64,000 nt of DNA, taken from assembly GCF_021184025.1 (NCBI RefSeq), contig NZ_CP036537.1, positions 1,550,001 to 1,614,000 of the forward strand, in the 5' to 3' direction. The position numbers were made by a program, and so were the translations under genes. How positions within the stretch are numbered: position 1 is the stretch's first letter; each line of letters opens with the position of its first letter. The stretch is from Rhodopseudomonas boonkerdii (GTDB taxonomy: Bacteria > Pseudomonadota > Alphaproteobacteria > Rhizobiales > Xanthobacteraceae). Of this stretch, positions 16,228 through 25,122 are shown piece after piece. The notes under the pieces were generated by a model. It was not told the DNA's origin. It worked only from the letters and a program-made list of their open reading frames with translations, and searched no databases.

Positions 16228-17619
16228 TTATGCGTCGGCAGGCTGCTGCACGACGAGCCGCAGGAAGCTCATGATGCAGCCCACGGCCGCAAAGCCTGCC
16301 CCGACCGCCAATGCCCAGGTGGCGCCGGCATGGCCGAACAGGCCGAAGCAGAAGGCGGCGAGGGCCGCGCCGGTGCTCTGGCCCGTCAGCCGGGCCGTGG
16401 CGACGATCCCGCTGGCGCCGCCGCTGCGGCCGGCGGGGGCGCTGGACATGATGGCCTTCATGTTCGGCGCCTGGAAGAAACCGAAGCCCGCGCCGCAGAT
16501 CGCCATCCGCCAGACAATATTGGCGATGCTTGGCTCCGGCGGCAGTGTTGCCAGCAGCACCATGCCGATACCGAGCATCGCCAACCCGATGCCGCCAAGC
16601 AGACCGGCGGGGTATCGGTCTGATAGCCGGCCAGCGATGGGTGCCATGATGCCCACGACGAGCGGCCAGGGGGTCAGGAAGAAGCCGGTCTCGACCGCCG
16701 AACGATGCAGAATTTCCTCGAAGTAGAAGGGCAGCGACACGAAGGCGAGGCCCTGGACCGAGAAAGAGCATACTGCCGTCGCAGCCGACAGAGCGAACAG
16801 CGGCCGGCGGAACAGATCGATGGGCAGCATCGGCGCGGGGTGCCCGGCCTGCTTTCGCAAGAGCACCCAGCCGAACAACAGTCCAGCGATCAGTTCGGCA
16901 ATGACGACCGGTGCGGAGACGTGATGGGCGGCGCTGTCGATGCCGGTGATTAGGAGACCGAGGCAAGCCACGGCCAGCAGCGCGCCGAGATAGTCGAACC
17001 GGTGCGTGGCGCGCGGCGTCTTCGGAAGGGTCTTGAGGCTGATGGCGAGCGCTGCGAGGCCGAAGGGCAGATTGATGGCGAACAGCCATTCCCAGCTTGC
17101 CACGGAGAGAATAGCGGAGGCGATGGTCGGCCCAAAGGTGAACGACGTCGCGACGATGAGGGCATTGTGCCCGAGGCCGCGGCCGAATTGGTGCGGGGGA
17201 TAGACGGTGCGTACCAGCGCGGCGTTGACGCTCATGGCGCCGGCGGCCCCGAGCCCTTGCAGCACCCGTGCGATCAGCAGGGTTTCGAGCGACCAGGCCA
17301 GCGCGCAGGCGACCGAGGCCGCTGTAAACAGGATCAGTCCGAACAGATAGATGCGTTGATGGCCGATGATCTCGCCCAGCGCGCCGAACGGCAGCAGCGT
17401 CGCGACCATGGCGATCTGGTAGACATTGACCACCCAGATCACATCGGCCGGCGTCGCCTTCAACTCCGCCGCGATGGTCGGCAATGCGACATTGGCGATC
17501 GCGGTGTCGAGGGAGGCCATGGCCAGCGCCGTGAAAATCGCGACGCGCGCCCAGCGCTGCTGCTGAGGCGTCAGCTTTTCGGTCGGCTGAGGGGCCTGTG
17601 CCGCGATGCCATCTGCCAT
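16228..17619 (-). CDS. DHA2-type (14-helix) MFS drug exporter
   Basis: 463 residues and about 14 membrane helices. The N-terminal LDTAIANVALPTIAAEL is the DHA2 motif D2, and GALGEIIGHQRIYLFG is motif A; VLQGLGAAGAMSVNAALV is motif C of antiporters. Family role: proton-coupled efflux of drugs or metabolites (EmrB/QacA group). No membrane-fusion partner is adjacent. Read in the same direction as the downstream intergenic region of glgA, 200 bases away. Confidence 0.9.
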   Translation of the reverse strand: MADGIAAQAPQPTEKLTPQQQRWARVAIFTALAMASLDTAIANVALPTIAAELKATPADVIWVVNVYQIAMVATLLPFGALGEIIGHQRIYLFGLILFTAASVACALAWSLETLLIARVLQGLGAAGAMSVNAALVRTVYPPHQFGRGLGHNALIVATSFTFGPTIASAILSVASWEWLFAINLPFGLAALAISLKTLPKTPRATHRFDYLGALLAVACLGLLITGIDSAAHHVSAPVVIAELIAGLLFGWVLLRKQAGHPAPMLPIDLFRRPLFALSAATAVCSFSVQGLAFVSLPFYFEEILHRSAVETGFFLTPWPLVVGIMAPIAGRLSDRYPAGLLGGIGLAMLGIGMVLLATLPPEPSIANIVWRMAICGAGFGFFQAPNMKAIMSSAPAGRSGGASGIVATARLTGQSTGAALAAFCFGLFGHAGATWALAVGAGFAAVGCIMSFLRLVVQQPADA

Positions 17620-17736
17620 TTTGTGGGGATTCCCGGATGCGGCCAGAGTGGCCGATCCCGGCTATCTAGGCCAGTTCGCCGCTGGCCTGCAGGTGTCCGG
17701 TTGCATGTGCCGTATGCGTGCCTCGCCGCCTCGAGA

Positions 17737-17824
17737 GGTAGGATGGGTAGAGCCAACGGGCCGCGCGAGGTGCGCCCGATGGGTTTCGCTGCGGCGCTGG
17801 CGCGCCTGCGCTCTACCTTTCCCA
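17737..17824. repeat. GTAGGATGGG-type palindromic repeat
   Basis: GGTAGGATGGGTAGAGC... pairs imperfectly with ...GCTCTACCTTTCCCACC across about 85 bases. Related elements lie at 36262-36346 and 37958-38042. Located between the MATE and DHA2 genes, downstream of MATE, where it may end or stabilise transcripts. Confidence 0.5.
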
Positions 17825-17828
17825 CCGC

Positions 17829-19232
17829 TCAGCTCGTTTTCTTGAACCAGGTGCCGGCGGCGACGGCGGTGACGATAATGGTGCCGTAGATCACCAGCGC
17901 CAGCGCGAGGCAGGCGAACAGCCAGGTCAGAGATCCCGTCATTTGCAGCACCAGCCAGCCGCCTCCGATCGAGATCAGCAGACGCAACACCCCGGCCAGC
18001 AGCGGATAGAGCATTTTGCCGGCACCCTGCGAGGCAAAATACAGCGACAGGCCGAGGCCGAAGAATCCGTAGGCGGGACCGACGATGCGCAGATAGGTGC
18101 TGCCCGTCTCGATCATCTGCGGGTCCGAGCCGAACAGGCCGAGCCACGCTGCCGGCCAGATCGCAGCGGCAAGGCCGATGCTTTCGGTGATGGCGAACAC
18201 CATGGCGCCGCCGATCAGCGCCGCGCGTAACGCCCGGTCCTGCTGTCCGGCGCCGATATTGGTACCGACCAGCGCCACCAGCGGTCCGCCGAAGCCGAAT
18301 GCCAGCGGCACCATCAGATATTCGAGGCGCACGCCGGTGCCGAAGCCGGCCACGGCATCGCCGCCGGCAAAGCCGCCGACCAATGCGGTGGTGAGCAGCA
18401 CGGTAAAGCTCGTCTGCAGCGAGATCACCGCGGCGATGGCGCCGACGCGCAGGATGTCGGCCGAGAGATCCCAGCGCAGCCGGGCCCATTTGAAGTGGAC
18501 GATGCAGCGCCCCGACAGAATGTAGCCGCCGAGCACCGCAGCGACGGTGAAGGTCGAGATCACCACCGCCCAGCCTCCGCCAGCGATGCCGAGCGCGGGC
18601 ACCGGCCCCCAGCCGAAGATCAGCAGCGGCGATAGCGGAATCAGGATGGCGACGCCGATACAGATCGATAGCGAGGGCACCAGCATGTTGCCGGTGCCGC
18701 GGATGATGCTGGCAAATCCGTTCATCAGCCAGACGAGAATGCTGCCGCCAAACACCACATTGGAATATTGCAGGGCTGCATCCAGCGCGCCGCCGCCGAC
18801 GCCCATGGCAGTGTAGATGGCGCGGCCGAAAATCAGGAAGATCGCCGAGCCAATGAGGCCAAGCAGGATGTTGATGACGGTGGCATGCAGCACCAGCGCT
18901 TCGGCGTCGTCGGTACGCCGCGCCCCGAGCGCACGGGCGATGGCGGAGGAGATGCCGCCGCCCATGGCACCGGCCGAGAGCATCTGCATCATCATGAAAC
19001 CTGGAAAAACCACGGCCATACCGGTCAGCGCATCGCTGCCGAGATGCGACACCCACCAGGTTTCGATCAGGCCGGTCGAGGCCTGCGCCAGCATCACCAG
19101 AAGATTGGGCCAGGCGAGCTTGACCAGTGTGGGGACGATCGGTGCCTGCAGCAGCATGCGCGTGCGCGGGTTCATCTCCGGCACCGGCGTAGGGTTGGCA
19201 GCGGCGATCGCCTGGGGTGTTTCGATTTTCAT
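17829..19232 (-). CDS. MATE family efflux transporter
   Basis: 467 residues, about 12 membrane helices in two similar halves, starting after a 30-residue cytosolic tail (KIETPQAIAAANPTPVPEM). LAWPNLLVMLAQASTGLIETWWV is the family's first-helix signature. Function: cation-coupled export of drugs or organic cations. The ATG at 19232 overlaps the stop of the HxlR regulator gene (ATGA), so the two are translationally coupled and form an operon controlled by that regulator. Confidence 0.92.
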   Translation of the reverse strand: MKIETPQAIAAANPTPVPEMNPRTRMLLQAPIVPTLVKLAWPNLLVMLAQASTGLIETWWVSHLGSDALTGMAVVFPGFMMMQMLSAGAMGGGISSAIARALGARRTDDAEALVLHATVINILLGLIGSAIFLIFGRAIYTAMGVGGGALDAALQYSNVVFGGSILVWLMNGFASIIRGTGNMLVPSLSICIGVAILIPLSPLLIFGWGPVPALGIAGGGWAVVISTFTVAAVLGGYILSGRCIVHFKWARLRWDLSADILRVGAIAAVISLQTSFTVLLTTALVGGFAGGDAVAGFGTGVRLEYLMVPLAFGFGGPLVALVGTNIGAGQQDRALRAALIGGAMVFAITESIGLAAAIWPAAWLGLFGSDPQMIETGSTYLRIVGPAYGFFGLGLSLYFASQGAGKMLYPLLAGVLRLLISIGGGWLVLQMTGSLTWLFACLALALVIYGTIIVTAVAAGTWFKKTS

Positions 19233-19732
19233 TGTATTCCGTCCTTCTGCGGGCGCGGTTTGGTGAGACGACGCTGCACACGCGCACTGGCAGCAGGACC
19301 GGGGGCATTGGCGTGGGTGGCTTCGGTGATCGGCTTGCCGGTCAATCGATCGACCAGGATTGGATCGGCGCGCTGTCCGGTTTCCTTGTCGATGAGAATG
19401 ACGCTCTCGCCCTCTGGCGCGAAATGCCGGTTGCCCCAGCTTTGCAGCGACCACAATACGGCGCGGAAATCGCGGCCGCGCGGGGTGACGATGTATTCGT
19501 AGCGCGGCGGCTTTTCGGAATAGAGCCGTTTCTCCAACAACCCAGCCTCGACCAGCACCGCGAGGCGCCGGGTCAGCATGTTCGGCGCAATGTTCAGGTT
19601 TTTCTGAAACTGGTCGAAACGCGTCATCCCGTAGATGGCGTCGCGCATAATCAGAATGCTCCACCACTCGCCGACGCGCTCAAGGCTGCGGGCGACTGGG
19701 CACTCCATCTTGTCGAAGCTCTTGCGTTGCAT
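19229..19732 (-). CDS. HxlR family transcriptional regulator
   Basis: 167 residues from the ATG at 19732. KSFDKMECPVARSLERVGEWW at the N terminus is the typical HxlR opening with the redox-sensitive-position Cys; the winged helix-turn-helix spans about 20-105. The C terminus has an extra 50-residue basic tail. An in-frame TTG at 19768 exists but lies in the -35 box of the predicted promoter, so the ATG is preferred. It is the likely regulator of the coupled MATE gene and itself. Confidence 0.88.
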   Translation of the reverse strand: MQRKSFDKMECPVARSLERVGEWWSILIMRDAIYGMTRFDQFQKNLNIAPNMLTRRLAVLVEAGLLEKRLYSEKPPRYEYIVTPRGRDFRAVLWSLQSWGNRHFAPEGESVILIDKETGQRADPILVDRLTGKPITEATHANAPGPAASARVQRRLTKPRPQKDGIQ

Positions 19733-19739
19733 GGCAACA

Positions 19740-19768
19740 AGGATAGGCAAGTTACTATCATCATGCAA
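19740..19768 (-). promoter_or_regulatory. Promoter of HxlR-MATE operon, possibly leaderless
   Basis: On the minus strand, TTGCAT (19768-19763), exactly 17 bases, then TATCCT (19745-19740). The expected start point is within about one or two bases of the ATG at 19732, so the mRNA would have almost no leader, and no ribosome-binding site is present. Two direct AACTTGC repeats, 18 bases apart, overlap the -35 box and the spacer and may be the HxlR site. Confidence 0.55.
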
Positions 19769-19842
19769 GTTGCTTGGCCAAAAGCAGCCCGGATCGATTT
19801 CCCGGCGCTTGTTGCCGGTAACTCAATCCAGGCTAGGGGAAC

Positions 19843-19953
19843 CTACCAGTGGCCGCCGACCTGCAGGCCGGCGACATAGAAAACGGCAAAAGTCAGCGCC
19901 ATCGCGGCGCCGATGAGCAGTTGCTCGCGAAGCGGAAGCTGGAACCAGGACAT
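19843..19953 (-). CDS. Small single-helix membrane protein
   Basis: 36 residues: a short amphipathic start (SWFQLPLREQLL), one membrane helix (LIGAAMALTFAVFYVAGLQV) and a GGHW end. The upstream GGGGT is a weak ribosome-binding site. The hydrophobic pattern and codon use support translation, but there is no homology evidence here. Confidence 0.4.
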   Translation of the reverse strand: MSWFQLPLREQLLIGAAMALTFAVFYVAGLQVGGHW

Positions 19954-20071
19954 GTTGACCCCAAGTGAAAGGCGACGATTTCCGGTAGAGCATCGGCTTG
20001 CGCTTGAAAAGTTAAAACGTAGTTCCATGCTCCGAAGCCGGAGGACATGCGAGCGGACATAAAACTCCATC

Positions 20072-20093
20072 CCCATCCTGAGAGTCTGACTCA
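20072..20093. repeat. Fragment matching the end of the 29.4-kb repeat
   Basis: CCCATCCTGAGAGTCTGACT matches, in inverted orientation, the end of the repeat near 29565-29587. The rest of 19954-20168 shows no gene or further structure that can be named. Confidence 0.35.
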
Positions 20094-20168
20094 TAAAGCG
20101 GTCGAGGTGGTTTTCGGCTGCTTTGGTTCGGAATAATGCCCGTTCAGCTCAGTATCTCGCTTCTCCGC

Positions 20169-20277
20169 CCCTCATCCTGAGGAGCCGCGTAGCGGCGTCT
20201 CGAAGGATGGCCGAAGAGCGCCGAACCAAGCTATCTCATGGTTCGAGACGGCGCTACGCGCCTCCTCACCATGAGGG
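20169..20277. repeat. REP-pair element, copy A (head-to-head)
   Basis: Two inverted units: CCCTCATCCTGAGGAG...TCTCGAAGGATG and CATGGTTCGAGA...CTCCTCACCATGAGGG. Each unit is itself a stem-loop (CATCC/GGATG in one, CATGG/CCATG in the other) with a GC stem inside. Nearly identical to copy D at 29395, and the similarity continues about 80 bases further right in both. It lies in the 538-base gap before the acyl-CoA synthetase gene. Confidence 0.75.
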
Positions 20278-20344
20278 ACAGAGCTTGTTGCGTTCCGCCT
20301 GGGCGACCAACAGGGCCAAACTACGGACCACATTTCCAGTCAGG

Positions 20345-20467
20345 CTCTGAGGAGCGGCTTCTGGCCGTGTCTCGAAGGATGGCCGTACACTCGAGCCCAG
20401 CTATTCATGGTTCGAGACGGGCGCTCTCAGCGGCGCAATTGCGCCGCTAGGCCTCCTCACCAAGAGG
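20345..20467. repeat. REP-pair element, copy B (diverged)
   Basis: Same two-unit plan as copy A, with a CGGC...GCCG inner stem in the first unit and a longer AGCGGCGC/GCGCCGCT stem in the second. The conserved TCGAGA and CCTCACC blocks are kept. It lies just downstream of the acyl-CoA synthetase stop on the other strand. Confidence 0.7.
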
Positions 20468-20491
20468 GCGGAGTAAGCGAAGCCGCTTTCC

Positions 20492-22054
20492 TCACCCCAC
20501 CATTCGTTCCCGCCCGATCCAGAAGCTCGCGCGCAGCGCCTTTTTGTCGATCTTACCGACGCCGGTCATCGGCAGTTCCGTCACGAACTTCACGTGCTTC
20601 GGCGCATGAGCCGAGCCTTTTTGAGCCTTCACGAGATTGATCAACGCGTCCGCATTTGGCTCTGCGCCATTGCGCGTCACCACGACAGCCGTGACCGCTT
20701 CGCCCCATTTGTCGTCGGGAATGCCGATCACGGCGCACATGGCGACGTCGTCATGTGCGGTGAGCACGTCCTCGATCTCGCGTGGAAAAATATTGAAACC
20801 GCCGGAGACGATCATATCCTTCTTGCGGTCGAGAATGAACATGTAGCCGCGCTCATCCATGCGTGCGATATCGCCGGTATGCAGCCAGCCGTTCTTCAAG
20901 GTTTCCGCTGTCTGCTCCGGTCGCTTCCAGTATTCCAGCATCACATGCGGTGCGCGCACGCAGATCTCGCCGGCTTCGCCCGGCGCGACCTCCTGATCCT
21001 CATCGTCGAGAATCCGCACGTCGCACATGGCGACCGGGAAGCCACAGGACAGGAACAGGTCCGGCTGCTTCACGTCATGGTCGGACTTGCGCAGCACCGA
21101 GACCGGGTAACATTCGGTCTGTCCGTAAAGCTGCGAGAACACCGGTCCGATCCGTTCGATGCCCTCCACCAACCGGCTCGGCGACATCGGTGAGGCGCCG
21201 TAGAGCACGAGATCGAGGCTGGAGAGATCGGTCTTGCCCATCGCCGGATGATCGAGCAGGACATAGATCATGGTGGGGACGAACAGTGTAAAATTGATGC
21301 GCTCGCGTGCGATGGTTTTCAGTACCGCCTCTGGATCGAAGCCCTTCAGCATATGCACGGTACCGCCGCGTATCAGCGTTGGCAGCACCTTGGTCCCGGC
21401 CACATGGCTGATGGGTGCCACGGTGAGATAGCTGGGCGTATCGGGAATTTCGAAATCCGAGAGAATTGCATTGGCAAAGCCCGCAATCTCGCGATGCCGG
21501 CGCAGCGCGCCTTTCGATTTTCCGGTGGTACCGCCAGTGTAGTTCAGCACCGCGACGTCATCGACCTCTGCGAAATCGCGCGCAGTCGCGGTGCCGTTCT
21601 TCTCGATCACCTGCAGCAGGTCGACGCCGTAATCCGCGCGGCCAAGCGTGAACACATGGCGTAACCCCTGCGCCTTCGCCGCCAGTTCGCTACCGCGTTG
21701 GCCGAAATTGTCGGCATCGATCACCAGGATCGCGGCTTCGGAGTCCTCGATCTGGTCGATCTGATCCTGCAGCGATCCCAGCGGATGCAGCCACGTGATA
21801 GCGAAGCGCGACAGCTGCGCGGCAACGCCGGTACACCAGGTCTCCGCGCGATTGGCAGTGAGAAGCGCGACCTTGGTGCCAGGCTGTGCACCGAGGGTCA
21901 TGAATACCTGCTGCACCCGCCCGATCGTCTCGGTCGCGCCGCGATAGGTGAGGGAGCCGCCGGGCCAGCTGAAAGCGATACGATCCGGATAGCGCGCCAG
22001 TGCGCGCAAGGTTTGCAGGCCCACCGTCGGAAACGTGTTGAGCACGTCCGTCAT
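20492..22054 (-). CDS. AMP-dependent acyl-CoA synthetase (fatty-acyl/aryl-CoA ligase)
   Basis: 520 residues. Adenylate-forming enzyme motifs are in order: YTGGTTGKSKGALR (about 170-183), YGQTECYPV (about 315), WLHTGD (about 390), RKKDMIVSGGFNIFP, and the C-terminal catalytic Lys in GVGKIDKKALR. It activates a carboxylic acid with ATP and CoA in the cytosol. The sequence is nearest to FadD-like long-chain or aromatic acid ligases; the acid cannot be fixed from sequence. Monocistronic, divergent from the lemA operon. Confidence 0.9.
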   Translation of the reverse strand: MTDVLNTFPTVGLQTLRALARYPDRIAFSWPGGSLTYRGATETIGRVQQVFMTLGAQPGTKVALLTANRAETWCTGVAAQLSRFAITWLHPLGSLQDQIDQIEDSEAAILVIDADNFGQRGSELAAKAQGLRHVFTLGRADYGVDLLQVIEKNGTATARDFAEVDDVAVLNYTGGTTGKSKGALRRHREIAGFANAILSDFEIPDTPSYLTVAPISHVAGTKVLPTLIRGGTVHMLKGFDPEAVLKTIARERINFTLFVPTMIYVLLDHPAMGKTDLSSLDLVLYGASPMSPSRLVEGIERIGPVFSQLYGQTECYPVSVLRKSDHDVKQPDLFLSCGFPVAMCDVRILDDEDQEVAPGEAGEICVRAPHVMLEYWKRPEQTAETLKNGWLHTGDIARMDERGYMFILDRKKDMIVSGGFNIFPREIEDVLTAHDDVAMCAVIGIPDDKWGEAVTAVVVTRNGAEPNADALINLVKAQKGSAHAPKHVKFVTELPMTGVGKIDKKALRASFWIGRERMVG

Positions 22055-22240
22055 CGCATCCTCCCGTTTTGTCTCGGCCTCTGCGGGCCGATGATGTTCG
22101 TCAGGCTAGCAACGATTTGGGTGCGCGCAAATACAATCCGATGTGCGCACTGCAACATGGCTGCGCAAACTTGCAGCTGCCGCCGCGATGACCCCATGCT
22201 AGAAACCGGTCGAAGCTTCGGCTCGTCACAGGAGACAAAG

Positions 22241-22849
22241 ATGCGCAAGTTCTTGACCGTGCTGGCAGCGCTGGCGACCCTCGGCCTGTCCGGTTGCGGC
22301 TACAACGCGATCCAGACCAATGACGAACAGGTGAAATCGGCCTGGTCGGAGGTGGTGAATCAGTATCAGCGCCGCGCCGATCTGGTGCCGAACCTCGTCA
22401 ACTCCGTGAAAGGCTTTGCTCAGCAGGAGAAGGACGTGCTGCTCGGCGTCACCAATGCCCGCGCCAAGGTGGGCTCGGTGCAGGCGACTCCTGATGTGGT
22501 CAACGATCCCGGAGCACTGCAGAAATTCCAGGCTGCGCAGGGCGAGCTCTCGAGCGCGCTGTCGCGCCTCCTCGTGGTCACCGAAAACTATCCGCAGCTG
22601 AAGTCGGATGCGCTGTTCAAGGATTTGATGTCACAGCTCGAAGGCACCGAGAATCGCATCACCGTGGCGCGCAACCGCTATATCAAGGCGGTGCAGGAGT
22701 TTAATGTCGGCGTGCGTACCTTTCCGAACAACCTCACCGCCATGCTGTTCGGCTTCAAGGAAAAGGCCAACTTCTCCGTCGCCAATGAAAGTGAGATTTC
22801 CACGGCGCCGAAGGTCGATTTCAACCCGACGCCGGCGCCTGCCAAGTAA
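22241..22849 (+). CDS. lemA: LemA family lipoprotein
   Basis: 202 residues. A lipoprotein signal (LATLGLSGC, Cys about residue 19) is followed by the LemA signature QVKSAWSEVVNQYQRRADLVPNLVN and a long helical core. Family members are membrane-anchored helical proteins of unknown biochemical role, nearly always next to TPM-domain genes, as here. The ribosome-binding site AGGAG precedes the ATG at 22241. First gene of a three-gene operon (9-base gap to the next). Confidence 0.92.
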   Translation: MRKFLTVLAALATLGLSGCGYNAIQTNDEQVKSAWSEVVNQYQRRADLVPNLVNSVKGFAQQEKDVLLGVTNARAKVGSVQATPDVVNDPGALQKFQAAQGELSSALSRLLVVTENYPQLKSDALFKDLMSQLEGTENRITVARNRYIKAVQEFNVGVRTFPNNLTAMLFGFKEKANFSVANESEISTAPKVDFNPTPAPAK

Positions 22850-22858
22850 AGCGCCGCG

Positions 22859-23737
22859 ATGAGGCTCGTCAAAGCCGGCCTGCTGGCGCTGCTGCTGTTC
22901 TGCTGCAGTGTCAGCGTGTTTGCGGAGGTGGCCGTTCCGGTCCTGAGCGGCCGGGTGGTCGATCAGACCGGCACGCTCACGGCGGCCGAGCAGGCGACGC
23001 TGAACGATACGCTCGCCGATTTCGAAACCCGCAAGGGCAGTCAGATCGCCGTGCTGATCGTGCCGACCACCGATCCCGAAAGCATTGAGCAGTTCTCTAT
23101 CCGCGTGGCCGAAGCCTGGCAGATCGGCCGCAAGAAGGTGGACGACGGGGCCATCCTGCTGGTCGCCAAGAACGATCGCAAGCTGCGTATCGAGGTCGGC
23201 TATGGCCTCGAAGGTGCGCTCACGGATGTCACCACCAAGCGCATCATCGACGAGACCATCGCGCCGCGCTTCAAGTCGGGCGATTTCGCCGGCGGAATTT
23301 CCGCCGGCGTCGATCGCATGATCAAGGTGATCGACGGCGAGCCGCTGCCAGCGCCCGTCGAGTGGAAAGGCAATACGGACCTCATCGATCTCGTCATGGA
23401 ATACGCGCCGTTCCTGCTGTTCGGTGTGGTGATCGCCGGCGGCATTCTGCGCAGCATCTTCGGCCGATTGTTCGGTTCGGCGGCGACTGGAGGCCTCGTC
23501 GCGGCGGTGGTCTGGTTCATTGCAGGCAGCCTCCTGGTTGGCGGCATTCTAGGTATCATCGCGTTCATCTTCACGCTGATCAGCGAGGCCTTCATGACCG
23601 GGGGCGGCGGTGGGCGTCGCGGCGGCGGGTATATTGGCGGCAGCGGCGGATCGTGGTCGTCAGGAAGCTCATCGGGCGGCGGCTTCAGCGGCGGTGGTGG
23701 CAGTTTCGGCGGCGGCGGGGCCTCTGGGAGTTGGTGA
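22859..23737 (+). CDS. TPM-domain membrane protein (YgcG-like)
   Basis: 292 residues. Signal peptide (about 1-21), an exported TPM domain at about 25-150 (GRVVDQTGTLTAAEQATL, LLVAKNDRKLRIEVGYGLEGALTD), two membrane helices at about 180-240, and a tail of Gly/Ser repeats (GGGGRRGG... SGGGGSFGGGGASG). TPM domains bind divalent cations and in plants help repair photosystem II; in bacteria the role is unknown. The stop overlaps the next start by one base (TGATG), so the operon is coupled. Confidence 0.9.
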   Translation: MRLVKAGLLALLLFCCSVSVFAEVAVPVLSGRVVDQTGTLTAAEQATLNDTLADFETRKGSQIAVLIVPTTDPESIEQFSIRVAEAWQIGRKKVDDGAILLVAKNDRKLRIEVGYGLEGALTDVTTKRIIDETIAPRFKSGDFAGGISAGVDRMIKVIDGEPLPAPVEWKGNTDLIDLVMEYAPFLLFGVVIAGGILRSIFGRLFGSAATGGLVAAVVWFIAGSLLVGGILGIIAFIFTLISEAFMTGGGGGRRGGGYIGGSGGSWSSGSSSGGGFSGGGGSFGGGGASGSW

Positions 23738-24234
23738 TGAGCCTCAAACGCATCGGCAAACATCTGGTCGTCCGCCGCGCCCGTGTGCGCAAGGCATTTC
23801 CGCCAAAGTCGCTGGCGGCCATCGAACAGGCCATCAAGGCGAGCGAGGCCACGCATGCCGGCCAGATTCGTTTCGTCGTCGAAGCCGCGCTCGACGGCGC
23901 GCCGCTGTTCCGCGATCAGTCGGCACGCGAGCGCGCCATCGATGTGTTCGCGCAGCTGCGGGTATGGGACACCGAGCATAACAATGGTGTGCTGATCTAC
24001 CTGCTACTGGCCGATCGCGACGTCGAGATCGTCGTCGATCGCGGTATCGACAGGCATGTCGGCACCGCGGGATGGGAAGCGATCTGCCAGATGATGGAAA
24101 CCCATTTCCGTGCCGGCCGCTTCGAGCAGGGCGTCATCGCAGGGATCGCGGCGGTGACGTCGCATCTCCAGCGGCATTTTCCCGGAGACGACACCAACGC
24201 GAACGAGCTACCCGACGCGCCGGTGGTGCTGTAA
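23737..24234 (+). CDS. Second TPM-domain protein, no signal peptide or membrane helix
   Basis: 165 residues. The TPM core is visible as AIEQAIKASEATHAGQIRFVVE, NNGVLIYLLLADRDVEIVVDRGI and FEQGVIAGIAAVTSHLQRHFP. Unlike its neighbour it starts with a basic region (SLKRIGKHLVVRRARVRKAFP) and lacks an export signal, so it appears cytosolic or membrane-associated from the inside. Such short TPM proteins follow lemA-ygcG in many Rhizobiales. Confidence 0.85.
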   Translation: MSLKRIGKHLVVRRARVRKAFPPKSLAAIEQAIKASEATHAGQIRFVVEAALDGAPLFRDQSARERAIDVFAQLRVWDTEHNNGVLIYLLLADRDVEIVVDRGIDRHVGTAGWEAICQMMETHFRAGRFEQGVIAGIAAVTSHLQRHFPGDDTNANELPDAPVVL

Positions 24235-24241
24235 CTCCCTA

Positions 24242-24325
24242 TCATTGCGAGGAGCGTAGCGACGAAGCAATCCAGAAGGCCGAGAGAAGGAATGCTGGAT
24301 TGCTTCGCTGCGCTCGCAATGACGG
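24242..24325. repeat. Palindromic repeat (TCATTGCGAGGAGC type)
   Basis: TCATTGCGAGGAGCGTAGCG...GCAATCCAG and its imperfect complement CTGGATTGCTTCG...CTCGCAATGACGG flank a 19-base loop. This short palindrome type is widespread in Proteobacteria. It lies between the convergent TPM and GST genes and can act as a bidirectional terminator. Confidence 0.7.
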
Positions 24326-24341
24326 CTGAAAGGTCAGGGCT

Positions 24342-24953
24342 TCACGCCTTCGCGGACTCCCGTGCTCCCACCCGCTCGAACCACGCCGCGATCTTCGTGA
24401 GCCCGCGGTCCCAAGGCTGGCCGACCTTGTCGGCGAAATCGAGCCAGCAATAGAGCACGATATCCGCCATGGTGAAGCGATGGCCGGCGATGAACGGCTT
24501 GTCGCCCATCTGGCCGTCGAGCCATTTGAGCCGATCCATCGCGATCTTCTTTAGCCCTGGTGCGCCTTCGGGCACGCAGACGATGCGTGTCTCGAACCGC
24601 TTGAGGCCTTCGGCGAAACGATAGCCATTGGCGATGTGCTGACAGATATTGAGATCGATACGCTGCCGCCACATCCGCGCCTCCGCGCGGTCGACCGGCG
24701 TGGTGCCGATCAGCGCCGGCTGCGGCTGCATTTCTTCGAAATATTCGCAAATCGCCACCGTTTCCGACAGGAAACTGCCGTCATCCAGCTCGAGCGTCGG
24801 CATCTGTCCGTGCGGATTGCGCGCCAGATGCGCAGCCTCGCGGTTCTCGCCTGCAGCAAGATCGACGGTCTGCACGGGTAGGCTGATGCCCTTTTCGGCC
24901 AGAAAGATGCGCACCACGCGCGGGTTCGGACCGATGGAATCGTAGAGTTTCAT
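24342..24953 (-). CDS. Glutathione S-transferase family protein
   Basis: 203 residues. N-terminal domain MKLYDSIGPNPRVVRIFLAEKG with NPHGQMPTLELDDG and SETVAICEYFEE motifs, then a helical domain ending near KIAAWFERVGA. The ATG at 24953 gives the canonical N terminus. It is the fourth GST in the window and has no ECF42-like promoter. Substrate unknown. Confidence 0.88.
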   Translation of the reverse strand: MKLYDSIGPNPRVVRIFLAEKGISLPVQTVDLAAGENREAAHLARNPHGQMPTLELDDGSFLSETVAICEYFEEMQPQPALIGTTPVDRAEARMWRQRIDLNICQHIANGYRFAEGLKRFETRIVCVPEGAPGLKKIAMDRLKWLDGQMGDKPFIAGHRFTMADIVLYCWLDFADKVGQPWDRGLTKIAAWFERVGARESAKA

Positions 24954-25122
24954 GGCATTTCCTGTGGTTTCGCTGCGTCCCTTGTGCGGCGGGCTTGCGG
25001 CAGGGTCAAGCGTCGGAACCGGCCCGGACGAGAGGTGAAATTTTCGTAAGCGGGCGCGCGGGTAAGAATTTGGCAAGCAATGAAAGTTACCAAAAGGTTG
25101 AACGATTCTGGAGACTTTTACC

